Below, in pieces: positions 1 to 8,987 of a stretch of 64,000 bases of DNA (the stretch's first letter is position 1; every line of letters begins with the position of its first letter). The position numbers and the translations under genes are program-made. The notes beneath the pieces are model-generated. The model did no database searches, was not told the DNA's origin, and was given only the letters and a program-made list of their open reading frames with translations. Source of the stretch: DATAEE01 sp036257535 (GTDB taxonomy: Bacteria > Acidobacteriota > Vicinamibacteria > Vicinamibacterales > 2-12-FULL-66-21); assembly GCA_036257535.1 (NCBI GenBank), contig DATAFJ010000089.1, positions 24,551 to 88,550 on the forward strand, given 5' to 3'.

Positions 1-944
1 TGCGAAGGATCGTGCTCGACGATGGAGGCGAGGCGTCGTTTCTGGTCGGGCGTGAGGAGGCCATCCTTGGCTTCCACGAACCCGCGCCACGCGCGCTCGG
101 AGGCCTGGTTGACCGCTGCAGCGGTGCGCCCCGGCCGCGCGAGCGCGGCGCGAACCTCGCTGGCCGCGGCGTCGCAGCGCTCTTCCATCGCCCGTCGCTG
201 CGCGCGTTCGAGCTGCGCGAGGGCATCGATGCGCTTGATCTCCGACGCGCAGCCGTTCTTGGCCGCGAGCGCGAGACCGCGCGCCGCCTCGAGCCGTCCC
301 TTCCCGACCCACGATTCCGGAAGCCCGGCTCTCAGGTAGGGCAGCACGGGATGATCGTTTGCGAACATACCGTCGGGGTTCTCGAGCCAGATCCAGGCGT
401 GCACCATCGTCAGGTGCGTGCGACCGTCGCCTCCGCCCAGTTTGCCCCGGGTGATCTTGTTCTCGGTGAGAAACCGGAGCAGCGGTCGTCCCTCGCTGAT
501 GGCACGCGCCAGCTTGACGACGTCGTGAACGTGCCAGTGATCGTCGGACCCCGCGAAGCCTTCGGGCATGGGGTCGGTCGGCCGGCGATACGTGGTGTAG
601 GCCACTCCAACGAGCCGGCGCTCGTTCGCGATCGTTGCGTACTGAAGCGTCGACGGGTGATCGAGGGCCAGTGGCTTACGAACGAGATCGGACCGGTACC
701 AGTGTTCGCCCATGAGCGGGCCCTCGCTCCCGAACAGCCTGTAGCCATCGTCGCGCGCGACGCCATGATCCCGATAGCGTGCCGTGGCCAGCCGCACTTC
801 CTCGATCTGGCTGGCAAGACTGGGAGACGCCGCCGGCGTTTTGGCGGGCGGCGGCGTCGGCGGCTCGTGATGCTGGTGCTGCCGCGCGAATGCGGGCAGC
901 GCCGCGATGCCGAGAGCTGCGAGAACCGACAGAGGTCGCCTCAT
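1..944 (-). CDS. Secreted protein of unknown function, 3' end outside window
   Basis: I do not recognise a family. About 314 codons are visible, reading leftward off the window edge, so the C-terminus is missing. The first 20 residues form a typical signal peptide (basic MRRP, then hydrophobic LSVLAALGIAALPAFA), followed by a His/Pro-rich stretch, so export is expected. Further in are a His/Asp-rich segment (SDDHWHVHDVVKLARAI) and a Trp-containing stretch (MVHAWIWLENP), then a charged helical region. The start ATG (944-942) overlaps the TGA of the upstream TetR gene as ATGA, which suggests co-transcription and control by that repressor. The long plus-strand frame covering the same bases has no recognisable domain and is a shadow. 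Confidence 0.7.
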   Translation of the reverse strand, partial: MRRPLSVLAALGIAALPAFARQHQHHEPPTPPPAKTPAASPSLASQIEEVRLATARYRDHGVARDDGYRLFGSEGPLMGEHWYRSDLVRKPLALDHPSTLQYATIANERRLVGVAYTTYRRPTDPMPEGFAGSDDHWHVHDVVKLARAISEGRPLLRFLTENKITRGKLGGGDGRTHLTMVHAWIWLENPDGMFANDHPVLPYLRAGLPESWVGKGRLEAARGLALAAKNGCASEIKRIDALAQLERAQRRAMEERCDAAASEVRAALARPGRTAAAVNQASERAWRGFVEAKDGLLTPDQKRRLASIVEHDPS

Positions 945-1600
945 GCTCGTTCGACAGGTCCAGCACCATTCAGGTTACAGCCGATGTAGCTGCAAAAGAG
1001 AGCCGAGAGTTCGTCAACCAGGCGCTCGTCGTTCAGCTCCGCCGGGTTGAGGCGAAGGTCCTCGAAGAGGATGGCCTCGCGGATCGTCGCGGCCGTGACG
1101 AGGAGCGCAAAGGGGATCGCCTGCTCCGGCGACGGGTGCGCCAGGCGCGCCCGCTTGTCGAGGAGAAGCGCCGTCAGCCGGCGGCGCACGACCTGATCGA
1201 CGCGTCGCGCGCGGGCCCGAAAATCCTCGTCATTTTCGGCGCGGAGATCGAAAAACACCGCACGGAGGAGGCCGGCATTCTGTCGGTGCGCCCGGACAGC
1301 CGCCGCGACGAAGCTGCGTACGACTTCGCCCGGGGAGGCGGTACGCCAGCGCGGGCGGTCGAAGAACGCCGTCCAGAGCGTGATGGCGGCGGCCGTCTGC
1401 TGGACGTCGAGGTAGTCGAGGAGGGCACGTTTGTCGGAAAAGCGGCTGTAGAAGACTCCGATGGAGGTTTTCGCCTCGCGGACCACCTCCCGGATGGACA
1501 GTTCCTCGAAGTGCTTCTTTTGTAAGAGTTTCCGCGCTGTGCCGGTGATGCGGTCGAAGGTCTGCCGGCTGCGATGCTGGCGCGGCCGTTGGAGCGGCAC
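941..1600 (-). CDS. TetR/AcrR family transcriptional regulator
   Basis: This is a probable one-component repressor of 219 residues. The N-terminal TetR helix-turn-helix is clear (about residues 15-60: FDRITGTARKLL, then LSIREVVREAKTSIGVFYSR), and the rest would be the ligand-binding and dimerisation domain. I place the start at GTG 1600. A TTG further upstream would lie inside a perfect operator-like palindrome. A consensus TATAAT ends 6 nt before the GTG, so the mRNA is probably leaderless. The stop overlaps the start of the secreted protein downstream. The palindrome at its own promoter implies autoregulation. The ligand is unknown. Confidence 0.88.
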   Translation of the reverse strand: MPLQRPRQHRSRQTFDRITGTARKLLQKKHFEELSIREVVREAKTSIGVFYSRFSDKRALLDYLDVQQTAAAITLWTAFFDRPRWRTASPGEVVRSFVAAAVRAHRQNAGLLRAVFFDLRAENDEDFRARARRVDQVVRRRLTALLLDKRARLAHPSPEQAIPFALLVTAATIREAILFEDLRLNPAELNDERLVDELSALFCSYIGCNLNGAGPVERA

Positions 1601-1606
1601 GCGCGA

Positions 1607-1632
1607 ATTATAGAACAAGAACTCTTGTTCTA
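1607..1632 (-). promoter_or_regulatory. TetR promoter with overlapping palindromic operator
   Basis: A perfect inverted repeat with 10-bp arms (TAGAACAAGA at 1611-1620, TCTTGTTCTA at 1623-1632) and a 2-bp spacer overlaps a TATAAT hexamer on the minus strand (1612-1607). The hexamer ends 6 nt before the GTG start of the TetR gene. I infer an autoregulatory operator that blocks the -10 region. No good -35 is visible. Confidence 0.75.
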
Positions 1633-1687
1633 ATTAGTCGACGACCGGGGTCTCAAGCGCGGGTTGAGCCACGCCGCACTCACCTTC

Positions 1688-1708
1688 GTATATCGGATTC
1701 CGATATAC
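1688..1708. promoter_or_regulatory. Palindromic operator upstream of padR
   Basis: GTATATCGGA (1688-1697) and TCCGATATAC (1699-1708) are perfect inverted copies around one central base. The right arm contains a -10-like TATACT (1704-1709), ending 11 nt before the padR ATG. PadR proteins bind AT-flanked palindromes in their own promoters, so this is the likely autoregulatory site controlling padR and the permease. Confidence 0.7.
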
Positions 1709-1720
1709 TCCGCCATCACC

Positions 1721-2059
1721 ATGAGGCCACCCTCACTTGCCGTCGTCCACATGTTGCTCGCCCTCAGCGGCGGCCAGCGCCACGGTTACGCGATCAAACA
1801 GGACGTCGAGCGCCGCACCGGCGGCGACATCCGTCTGGGTCCCGGAACACTCTACGAGGCGATCCAACGCCTCGAAGAGGACGGCCTGATCGAAGAGGCG
1901 CCCGCGTCGGCGGATCAGTCCGGCCGCCGTGTGTATCGCCTGACACGCGCGGGACGAGCGGCGCTGCGCGTCGAGCTTCGCCGGTACGACACGGTGCTCG
2001 CGCACGCGCGAACGATCGCACCCGAGCTGATCGATCGGACCTCGGGCGGAGGTGCGTGA
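1721..2059 (+). CDS. PadR family transcriptional regulator
   Basis: A 112-residue winged-helix protein of the short PadR type. The signature HGYAIKQDVE, LGPGTLYEAIQRLEEDGLI and RRVYRLTRAGRAAL are all present. An in-frame upstream start (1664) would run through the promoter palindrome, so ATG 1721 is preferred. The TGA (2057-2059) shares one base with the ATG of the permease gene, making a two-gene operon. Acidobacterial genomes often pair such PadR genes with ADOP permeases. The effector is unknown. Confidence 0.92.
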   Translation: MRPPSLAVVHMLLALSGGQRHGYAIKQDVERRTGGDIRLGPGTLYEAIQRLEEDGLIEEAPASADQSGRRVYRLTRAGRAALRVELRRYDTVLAHARTIAPELIDRTSGGGA

Positions 2060-4779
2060 TGGGCGGCCGCCTGCGCGTGTATCGAGTGCTGTCGCGCCTC
2101 TATTCGCGGTCGTTCAGGCGGAGTTACGGCGCGGAGCTCGAGGCGACGTTCATGCTCTCGCGTGAGGAACCGCGGTACTCGCGACGCGGGGGTGAGTGGC
2201 TCTTCTGGTTCGATATGCTTCGCGACCTGTCGGTGTCGGTCGCACGTCAACGGATACGACAGGCAGCGTTGGCCGCCTCGCGAATCTCCCACGAATCTCG
2301 CCGCCCACAGACAGGCGGCGGCAAGGTGGACCTCATGCTTCATGACTTCCGTCACGCGCTGCGCGTCGTCTTTCGTCAGCCGGGGTTTGCTACTGCCGCG
2401 GTCCTCTCGCTCGCGCTGGGCATCGGCGGCAGCAGCCTCATTTACGGCCTCGTCGACGCGCTGGTGCTCCGGCCGTTTCCGTATCCGGAAGCGGATCGTC
2501 TCGTGGCGGTCGGCGTCGCTTTTCCGCGGCAGGGCACCGCGGGGGCAGGGGCCCCCGGATCGAGCGGCGCACGACGGTTCATCGAGGTCCTGTCGCCGGC
2601 CGAGTACGGCGACATCCGCGCGGGTCGCAGCTTCGCCCGGACGACGGCCTTCGATCTCGGGAACCGGAATCTCGTTGGCGGCGATACGCCGGAGCGGCTG
2701 TTCACCGCACTCCTGCTCGACGATCCATTCAGCGTCATCGGCATGCGGCCCGCTCTCGGCCGTGGCTTCCTGCCGCACGAGCTCGCACCGAACGGCCCGC
2801 CGGTCGCCATCATCAGCCATCGAGTGTGGCAGAGCCGCTTCGGTGGCGATTCCGCCATCCTCGGGCGAGCTATTCGCATCGGTGGGCAGTCGGCCGCTGT
2901 CGTCGGCGTCATGCCGCCGGGGCTGCTGCTGCTGGGAACCGACCTGTGGATCCCGTGGGGCGGCGACCAGACGCGGATGCCCCGGAACGTCCGTCAGTTC
3001 ACCGTGCTCGGCCGGCTCGCGCAAGGTGCAAGTCTCGCCAGCGCCAACGCCGAGATGACTGCGATTGCCGGCCGCATCGACCGTGAGTTCCGGGGCCAGT
3101 TCCGCGAGTACGAAGGCTGGCGACTCGAAGCGCGTCCGTGGGCGGCGGCGGTGACGGGCGAGCTTCGGCAACCCGCGCTGGTGATGCTCGGCGCGGTCAT
3201 TCTCGTGCTGCTCATCGCGTGTGCGAACGTGGCGAACCTGCTGCTGGCGCGCGCGGCCTCGCAGCAGCGCGACGTCGCCGTTCGTCTCGCGCTCGGAGCG
3301 GCGCGCTGGCGCGTGGCGCGCGAGCTCCTCGCCGAGAGTCTGGTACTCTCGATCGCCGGCTGCGCGGCCGGGCTTGCGTTCGCAGCAGCCGGTCTCACGA
3401 TCGCGCCAGAGTTCCTGCCGATGGAGTTTACTGAGATGGGCGCGGACGTCGGCCTCAGCGTGAGGGTCGTGGGTTTCGGCATCGGCCTCGCGGTGATGTC
3501 GGCCGTGATCGTCGGCCTCGTCCCCATTCTCCGGGCCTGGCGCACGGCGCCGCGGGAATGGCTCAAGCTCGAAGGGCATCGCGCCACCTCCGGCCGCGCC
3601 CTCCTTCGCTTCCGGCACGCGTTCATCGTCACCGAGGTGGCGCTCGCCGTGGCGTTGCTCGTCGGCGCCGGCCTGCTGGTCCGGAGCTTCATTCGCATGC
3701 AGGCGACCGATCTCGGATTCGATCCGGCGCGCGTCCTGACCATGAGGCTCACGCTGCCGCGTGAAAAGTACAAGGGTGAAGCGGTGAACCTGTTTTTCAA
3801 CCAGGCAGTGGAGCGCATTGGCGCGCTTGCGGCTGTTGAGCGAGCCGCCGCGGCGTCGCAGTATCCACCGATGGGAGCGTTCGACACCGCCGTCGACATC
3901 GAAGGCGCGGAGGCTGCCGCCGCCGTCAGGCCGAACGCCTTCTTCACGTTCGCGAGCCCCGGATACTTTGCCACGCTCGGCGTGCCGCTGAAGTCCGGCC
4001 GGGCGTTCACCGACAGGGACACGGTTCGCGCGCCGCTCGTCGCGATCGTCAACGAGGCGTTCGCGGCCCGCGTGCTTCGCGGTGAGCGCCCGATCGGCCG
4101 GCGATTGCGCCTTGGCGATTCCGGGCCGGATCGTCAATGGGTGGAGATCGTCGGCGTCGTGGGCGACACGCGTAACCGCGGGGCCGCCGCCCCGATCGAG
4201 CCGGAAGTCTTCCTGCCGGTCAACCAGCAGACGATGTGGAACCAGTTGTTCCTGCTCGTTCGCGCGCGCGGCGACGCGGCGGCGCTGCTCCCGGCGGTGC
4301 GCCGGGAGATCCTTGCGCTCGACAATGAGCAGCCGGTCTACGCGATCGCTACGCTGGAGGACTCGCTCCGCCGGGCAGTCTTTCCGCAGCGTGTGTCGCT
4401 CGCGCTTATCGGGCTCTTCGCAGTGGTCGCGCTCGTGCTCGCCGCGGTCGGTGTTTACGGAGTCATCTCGCATGGCGTCGCCGCGAGGACGCAGGAGATC
4501 GGCATCCGTATGGCGCTCGGCGCCGATGCGGCGGCCGTTATCCGGATGATCGTGCGGCAGGCCTTTACGCTCGTCGGGCTCGGACTCGGCGCTGGCCTGG
4601 CGCTCGCGCTGCTGGCCGGCCGGGCGCTGACGACGCTTCTCGTCGGGGTGACGCCCAGGGATCCGGGCACGCTCGCAGCGGTTACTGCGCTTCTGGCCCT
4701 GGTCGGGCTCGCCGCGGGGTATCTGCCAGCGCGGCGCGCGGCGCGCGTCCCGCCCTCGGAGGCGTTGCGATATGAATAG
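2059..4779 (+). CDS. ADOP-type orphan ABC transporter permease (MacB/FtsX-like)
   Basis: A 906-residue membrane protein with two MacB-type periplasmic (PCD) domains and two FtsX-type membrane blocks, but no ATPase domain. An N-terminal soluble region (about residues 1-90) is followed by LHDFRHALRVVFRQPGFA and the first membrane helix near residue 115. Central helices include ILVLLIACANVANLLLA and then RDVAVRLALGAAR. The C-terminal block ends with AARTQEIGIRMALGA. The duplicated layout and N-terminal extension fit the ADOP family (acidobacterial duplicated orphan permease). GTG 2056 is an alternative start. The substrate is unknown, and an ATPase would have to come from elsewhere. Confidence 0.9.
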   Translation: MGGRLRVYRVLSRLYSRSFRRSYGAELEATFMLSREEPRYSRRGGEWLFWFDMLRDLSVSVARQRIRQAALAASRISHESRRPQTGGGKVDLMLHDFRHALRVVFRQPGFATAAVLSLALGIGGSSLIYGLVDALVLRPFPYPEADRLVAVGVAFPRQGTAGAGAPGSSGARRFIEVLSPAEYGDIRAGRSFARTTAFDLGNRNLVGGDTPERLFTALLLDDPFSVIGMRPALGRGFLPHELAPNGPPVAIISHRVWQSRFGGDSAILGRAIRIGGQSAAVVGVMPPGLLLLGTDLWIPWGGDQTRMPRNVRQFTVLGRLAQGASLASANAEMTAIAGRIDREFRGQFREYEGWRLEARPWAAAVTGELRQPALVMLGAVILVLLIACANVANLLLARAASQQRDVAVRLALGAARWRVARELLAESLVLSIAGCAAGLAFAAAGLTIAPEFLPMEFTEMGADVGLSVRVVGFGIGLAVMSAVIVGLVPILRAWRTAPREWLKLEGHRATSGRALLRFRHAFIVTEVALAVALLVGAGLLVRSFIRMQATDLGFDPARVLTMRLTLPREKYKGEAVNLFFNQAVERIGALAAVERAAAASQYPPMGAFDTAVDIEGAEAAAAVRPNAFFTFASPGYFATLGVPLKSGRAFTDRDTVRAPLVAIVNEAFAARVLRGERPIGRRLRLGDSGPDRQWVEIVGVVGDTRNRGAAAPIEPEVFLPVNQQTMWNQLFLLVRARGDAAALLPAVRREILALDNEQPVYAIATLEDSLRRAVFPQRVSLALIGLFAVVALVLAAVGVYGVISHGVAARTQEIGIRMALGADAAAVIRMIVRQAFTLVGLGLGAGLALALLAGRALTTLLVGVTPRDPGTLAAVTALLALVGLAAGYLPARRAARVPPSEALRYE

Positions 4780-4804
4780 GGGCGTGCGGTAGCATTAGAG
4801 GTTC

Positions 4805-7618
4805 ATGGCCGGGTGGGAAGACTTCTCCGGGATCAATCGTGGATACGTGCTCGAGCTCTACGAACGGTATCGCCACGATCCCTCTTCTGTCGACGACGAT
4901 ACGAGGCGGTATTTCGAGCGATGGTCCCCCCCGGCGGATGAACCTGTATCTGCGGCCCGGCCGCAGGAGGAGCGCCGGTCCGAGCGTACTGCCGCGATCG
5001 TCGGAGCGGTCGCGCTTGCGCAGTCGATCAGGCGCTACGGCCATCTTGCGGCTCGAATCGATCCGCTGGGAAGCCGGCCCCCTGGAGATCCGCTTCTCCT
5101 CGAGCGCACGCACGGTGTTACCGAGGAAGATCTGAAGCGTCTGCCGGCCGCCATCATCGGCGGCCCGATCGCCACCGAGGCGGCCGACGCTGCTGAAGCG
5201 ATCGCCGCGCTTCGCAGGGTGTACTGTTCGACGACCGGCTACGATCTCGCGCATATCTTCGTACCGGAGGAGCGCGAGTGGCTGCGCGAGTCCGTCGAGC
5301 GAGGCCGCTTCCGTCCGCCTGCCGCGCCAGTCGACGAACGCGCCCTGCTCGAACGGCTGACCGACGTCGAGGTTCTCGAGCGGTTCGTCCACCGCAGCTT
5401 TCCCGGAAAAACGCGGTTCTCGATCGAAGGGCTCGACATGCTCGTGCCCGTGCTCGACACCGCCATCGCCGGCGCGGCCGACGCGGGAATCGGCAACGTG
5501 ATCATCGGGATGGCCCATCGCGGGCGGCTGAACGTGATGGCGCACGTTCTGGGCAAGCCGTACGAGCAGATCCTCGCGGAGTTCAAGGATCCGCTCCAGT
5601 CGCGCAGCTTCCGGGAGGACATGGCCTGGAGCGGCGACGTGAAGTATCACGCCGGCGCGTCCCGCTCCATAGCAGACGAGGAGTCGCGGCTCGTCGTGAC
5701 GATGCCGCCCAACCCGAGTCACCTCGAGGCCGTCGATCCAATCGTGGTCGGTATGGCGCGTGCGGCCGGTACGCGAGCCGATCAGGCCGGCGCCCCGAGC
5801 TTCGACCCCACGGTATCGCTTCCGGTCCTGATTCACGGCGACGCGGCATTCCCGGGCCAGGGGGTCGTAGCCGAGACGCTGAATCTGTATCGGCTGCCCG
5901 GGTATCAGACGGGCGGCACGATTCACATCATCGCGAACAACCAGCTCGGGTTCACCACGCTGCCCGAAGAGGCGTACAGCACTTCGTATGCGAGCGGGCT
6001 CGCACGCGGCTTCAAGATCCCGATCCTGCACGTCAACGCGGACGACGCCGAGGCCTGCGTGGCGGCCGCGCGCCTGGCATTCGAGTATCGCGCGCGCTTC
6101 CGCCGCGACGTGCTGATCGATCTCGTCGGCTACCGTCGCTACGGTCACAACGAGGGCGACGAGCCTGCCTTCACCCAGCCGCTCATGTATCAGCGGATCG
6201 CATCGCATCCGACCGTCCGCGAGATCTGGGCTCGAGCACTCCAGGAGCGCGGCGTCGTCGACGAGGCTCTGCCCGACGCGCTCGTCCGGGAGCGGATGGA
6301 CGCGTTGCAGAGGACGCTCGACGCGCTCCGGCCGGAAGAGGCGCTCGTCGAGCCGCAACCGGAGCTCGCGCCTGCCGGTGCCGCGAGGCGCGCGCGCACG
6401 GCCGTGCCGCTTGATCGGCTTCGCGCCCTCAACAACGCGCTGCTGAAGCTGCCGGACGATTTTTCAATCCACCGCAAGCTCGAGAAGGCTCGCGAGCGCC
6501 GCCGGCAGGTGCTGGACGACCCGGACGCGCGGACGATCGAGTGGTCGACGGCCGAGGAGCTCGCGCTCGGTTCGATCCTCGAAGACGGCGTCGCAATCCG
6601 GATGACGGGCGAGGATGTTCAGCGCGGGACGTTCAGCCAGCGTCACGCGGTCTTTCACGACGTGAAAACCGGCGCGAAGTACACGCCGCTCCAGGGCATC
6701 CCGCACGCGAAAGCGGCGTTCGAGATCCACAACAGTCCGCTCTCGGAGAACGCCGTGCTCGGATTCGAGTACGGATACAGCATCCAGTCGCCATCGCGGC
6801 TCGTCATCTGGGAAGCGCAGTACGGCGACTTCATCAACGGCGCGCAGGTCGTCGTGGACGAGTTCCTGGTCTCGGCGCGTGCGAAATGGGGCCAGGAGCC
6901 GTCGCTCGTCCTGCTGCTCCCGCACGGCCACGAGGGCCAGGGACCCGATCACGCGAGCGCGCGTCCGGAGCGGTTTCTGCAGCTCGCAGCCGACGTCAAC
7001 ATTCGCGTGGCGAACTGCACGACGGCCGCACAGTACTTTCATCTATTGAGGCGCCAGGCAGCGCTCCTCGTCGACGATCCGCTGCCGCTCATCGTCTTGA
7101 CGCCGAAGAGCCTGCTGCGCCATCCGTTCGTCGCGTCCGCGGCGCGCGAGCTGTCGGAGGGCCGCTGGCGTCCCGTGCTGGACGACGAAACCGTTGCGAA
7201 AGATCAGGTGAAGCGCCTGCTGCTGTGCAGCGGCAAGATCGCCGTCGACCTCTTCACCAGCGACGATCGACAGAGCGCCCGCGAAGCGGCGATCGTGCGC
7301 GTCGAGCAGTTGTATCCCTTTCCGGTCGACGACGTGCAGGCGGCGATCGCGAGCTATCCGGCGGCCACCGACGTGGTGTGGGTCCAGGAAGAGCCGGAGA
7401 ATATGGGCGCATGGGAATTCGTCCGGCCGCACCTCGAGGCGCTCGTCGGCCAGCGAAGGCTCGCCGTGCTCGCGCGGCCGCGGTCGTCGAGTCCGGCGGA
7501 AGGATCCGCCGCGCGGCACGCCCGGAACCAGCAGCTGCTCATCCGCCGGGCGCTCAATCCGCAGGGATCGCCCCGCGAAGAAGCCACGCACGTAACCGAG
7601 AACCGGGGCGAGACGTAA
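4805..7618 (+). CDS. sucA: 2-oxoglutarate dehydrogenase E1 component
   Basis: Thiamine-diphosphate-dependent E1 subunit of the TCA-cycle 2-oxoglutarate dehydrogenase complex, 937 residues (E. coli SucA is 933). The short N-terminal E2-binding segment (GINRGYVLELYERYRHDP) is present. Core motifs include IGMAHRGRLNVMAHVLGK, the HLEAVDPIVVG stretch, IHGDAAFPGQGVVAETLNL and the cofactor-binding region ending GYRRYGHNEGDEPAFTQP. The C-terminal transketolase-like part carries QRGTFSQRHAV and GFEYGYS. An AGAGG ribosome site (4797-4801) precedes the ATG. sucB follows after 29 bp. No E3 (lpd) gene is in the window. Confidence 0.97.
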   Translation: MAGWEDFSGINRGYVLELYERYRHDPSSVDDDTRRYFERWSPPADEPVSAARPQEERRSERTAAIVGAVALAQSIRRYGHLAARIDPLGSRPPGDPLLLERTHGVTEEDLKRLPAAIIGGPIATEAADAAEAIAALRRVYCSTTGYDLAHIFVPEEREWLRESVERGRFRPPAAPVDERALLERLTDVEVLERFVHRSFPGKTRFSIEGLDMLVPVLDTAIAGAADAGIGNVIIGMAHRGRLNVMAHVLGKPYEQILAEFKDPLQSRSFREDMAWSGDVKYHAGASRSIADEESRLVVTMPPNPSHLEAVDPIVVGMARAAGTRADQAGAPSFDPTVSLPVLIHGDAAFPGQGVVAETLNLYRLPGYQTGGTIHIIANNQLGFTTLPEEAYSTSYASGLARGFKIPILHVNADDAEACVAAARLAFEYRARFRRDVLIDLVGYRRYGHNEGDEPAFTQPLMYQRIASHPTVREIWARALQERGVVDEALPDALVRERMDALQRTLDALRPEEALVEPQPELAPAGAARRARTAVPLDRLRALNNALLKLPDDFSIHRKLEKARERRRQVLDDPDARTIEWSTAEELALGSILEDGVAIRMTGEDVQRGTFSQRHAVFHDVKTGAKYTPLQGIPHAKAAFEIHNSPLSENAVLGFEYGYSIQSPSRLVIWEAQYGDFINGAQVVVDEFLVSARAKWGQEPSLVLLLPHGHEGQGPDHASARPERFLQLAADVNIRVANCTTAAQYFHLLRRQAALLVDDPLPLIVLTPKSLLRHPFVASAARELSEGRWRPVLDDETVAKDQVKRLLLCSGKIAVDLFTSDDRQSAREAAIVRVEQLYPFPVDDVQAAIASYPAATDVVWVQEEPENMGAWEFVRPHLEALVGQRRLAVLARPRSSSPAEGSAARHARNQQLLIRRALNPQGSPREEATHVTENRGET

Positions 7619-7647
7619 CAGACCGCGCAGTCAAAGGTCCAAGGACA

Positions 7648-8952
7648 ATGTCATCGAATGTCGTCGTGCCCGAGCTCGGGGAATCGATCGTCGACGCGCG
7701 CGTGTCGCGCTGGCTGAAGAAAGAAGGGGAGCGCGTGTCGGCCGGCGACCCGCTCGTCGAGCTCGAGACCGACAAGATCGACCTCGAAGTCGGCGCGCCG
7801 CGCGCCGGAGTGCTCGCGCGCATCGACCGCCGCGACGGCGAGGACGTGAAGATCGGCGAGGTGCTCGGCGTCATCGAAGAGGAAGGGGCCAGGGAGCAGG
7901 CGTCCGCCGCCGCCAAGGCTCCGGCGGACAAGCCGACGGACAAGTCCGCTGAAACGGCGCCGCTTGAGAGGCAGCCGGTCGAGACGCGCCAGCCTCGCTC
8001 GACCCCTTCCGCGCGGCGCGTGGCCGACGAGCACGACGTGAAGCTCGGCACCGTCAAAGGAACCGGCGACGGCGGGCGGGTCATGCGGAGAGATGTCGAA
8101 GGTGCGGTGGGTGCATCGGGGGCATCAGGTGCATCAGGTGCATCGGGTGCATCGGGTGCATCGGGTGCGGGTGCGACGGGTGCACTGAGTGCACCAGCAC
8201 CGAGTGCACCCACTGCACCGAATGCACCCAGTGCACCCAGTGCACCAGGGGTACGTCCTGAAGAACGCGTCCGGATGTCCAAGCGCCGCGCCACCATCGC
8301 GAAGCGGCTGGTCGAGGCCCAGCGGACCGCGGCCATGCTCACGACCTTCAACGAGGTCGACATGACGGGCGTGATGACGCTCCGCGAGCGGCGCAAGCAG
8401 GCGTTCAAGGAGAAACACGGCGTCTCGCTCGGCATCGCATCGTTTTTCGTGAAGGCGGCCATCGGCGCGCTGCGCGACTTCCCCCGGCTCAACGCGGAAA
8501 TCGAGGGGGACGAGATGATCATCAAGCGCTACTACGACATCGGGGTCGCGGTAGGCGCCGAGGAAGGGCTCGTCGTCCCCGTGCTGCGCAACGCCGATCG
8601 CATGTCGTTTGCCGAGATCGAGATCGGCATCCGCGATTTCGCAAAACGCGCGGCCGACGGTACGCTCACGCTTGAGGATCTGCGCGGCGGGACGTTCACG
8701 ATCACCAACGGAGGCGTGTTCGGATCGCTGATGAGCACGCCGATCCTGAACCCGCCGCAGGTCGGCATCCTCGGGCTGCACAAGATCGAGGATCGGCCGA
8801 TCGCGGTTCAGGGAAACGTCGAGATCCGGCCGATGATGTACGTGGCGCTGTCCTACGATCACCGCATCGTGGACGGCGCCGAGGCGGTGCGTTTCCTGGT
8901 CCGCGTCAAGGAGCTCGTGGAGGATCCGGGAACGCTGCTCATCGAGTCGTAG
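7648..8952 (+). CDS. sucB: Dihydrolipoamide succinyltransferase E2 component
   Basis: E2 subunit of 2-oxoglutarate dehydrogenase, 434 residues. Order of domains: lipoyl domain (1-75, lipoyl-Lys in ELETDKIDLEV), a charged Ala-rich linker, the E1/E3-binding domain (RSTPSARRVADEHDV to GRVMRRDVEGAV, about 112-152), a second low-complexity linker (GASGAS... then SAPSAP...), and the catalytic acyltransferase domain (about 205-434) with the active-site SYDHRIVDGAEAV near the end. The ATG is preceded by AAGGA. The second linker is encoded by a fold-back repeat (separate entry). An in-frame upstream reading extends into sucA and is not used. Confidence 0.96.
   Translation: MSSNVVVPELGESIVDARVSRWLKKEGERVSAGDPLVELETDKIDLEVGAPRAGVLARIDRRDGEDVKIGEVLGVIEEEGAREQASAAAKAPADKPTDKSAETAPLERQPVETRQPRSTPSARRVADEHDVKLGTVKGTGDGGRVMRRDVEGAVGASGASGASGASGASGASGAGATGALSAPAPSAPTAPNAPSAPSAPGVRPEERVRMSKRRATIAKRLVEAQRTAAMLTTFNEVDMTGVMTLRERRKQAFKEKHGVSLGIASFFVKAAIGALRDFPRLNAEIEGDEMIIKRYYDIGVAVGAEEGLVVPVLRNADRMSFAEIEIGIRDFAKRAADGTLTLEDLRGGTFTITNGGVFGSLMSTPILNPPQVGILGLHKIEDRPIAVQGNVEIRPMMYVALSYDHRIVDGAEAVRFLVRVKELVEDPGTLLIES
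8108..8247 (+). repeat. 9-bp-phased fold-back repeat encoding the SucB linker
   Basis: The left part is built of GGTGCATCG/GGTGCATCA units and the right part of AGTGCACCC-like units. Each GGTGCA on the left can pair with a TGCACC on the right in the same 9-nt phase, so the mRNA could form a long imperfect hairpin. The translation gives a Gly-Ala-Ser linker followed by an Ala-Pro-Ser linker. Confidence 0.8.
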
Positions 8953-8954
8953 TA

Positions 8955-8975
8955 GCTGGGGGTGGGGCCCCACGA
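8955..8975 (+). promoter_or_regulatory. GC hairpin leader before dinB-like gene (copy f, degenerate)
   Basis: Between sucB and the DinB gene lies TGGGGGTGGGGCCCCACG, then an A-rich stretch and the ATG at 8988. It matches the core and spacing of five other leaders in the window but has only a 5-bp stem in the shared register. It is the weakest member of the family. Confidence 0.5.
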
Positions 8976-8987
8976 CAAAAGAGAAAA

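Noticed and set aside
12..989. 325-codon plus-strand frame at the left edge
   Set aside because: The minus strand has a signal peptide, coherent protein sequence and a stop/start overlap with the TetR gene; the plus frame has none of these.
1915..4473. 852-codon open frame on the minus strand opposite the permease gene
   Set aside because: It has no recognisable domain, is rich in Arg/His/Asp/Glu, and lies fully opposite the well-supported ADOP permease; an artefact of GC-rich codon structure.
8134..8973. Minus-strand frame with Cys-rich repeats (CTGCTRC...)
   Set aside because: It is the complement of the sucB linker repeat and catalytic domain; no start signal and no family.
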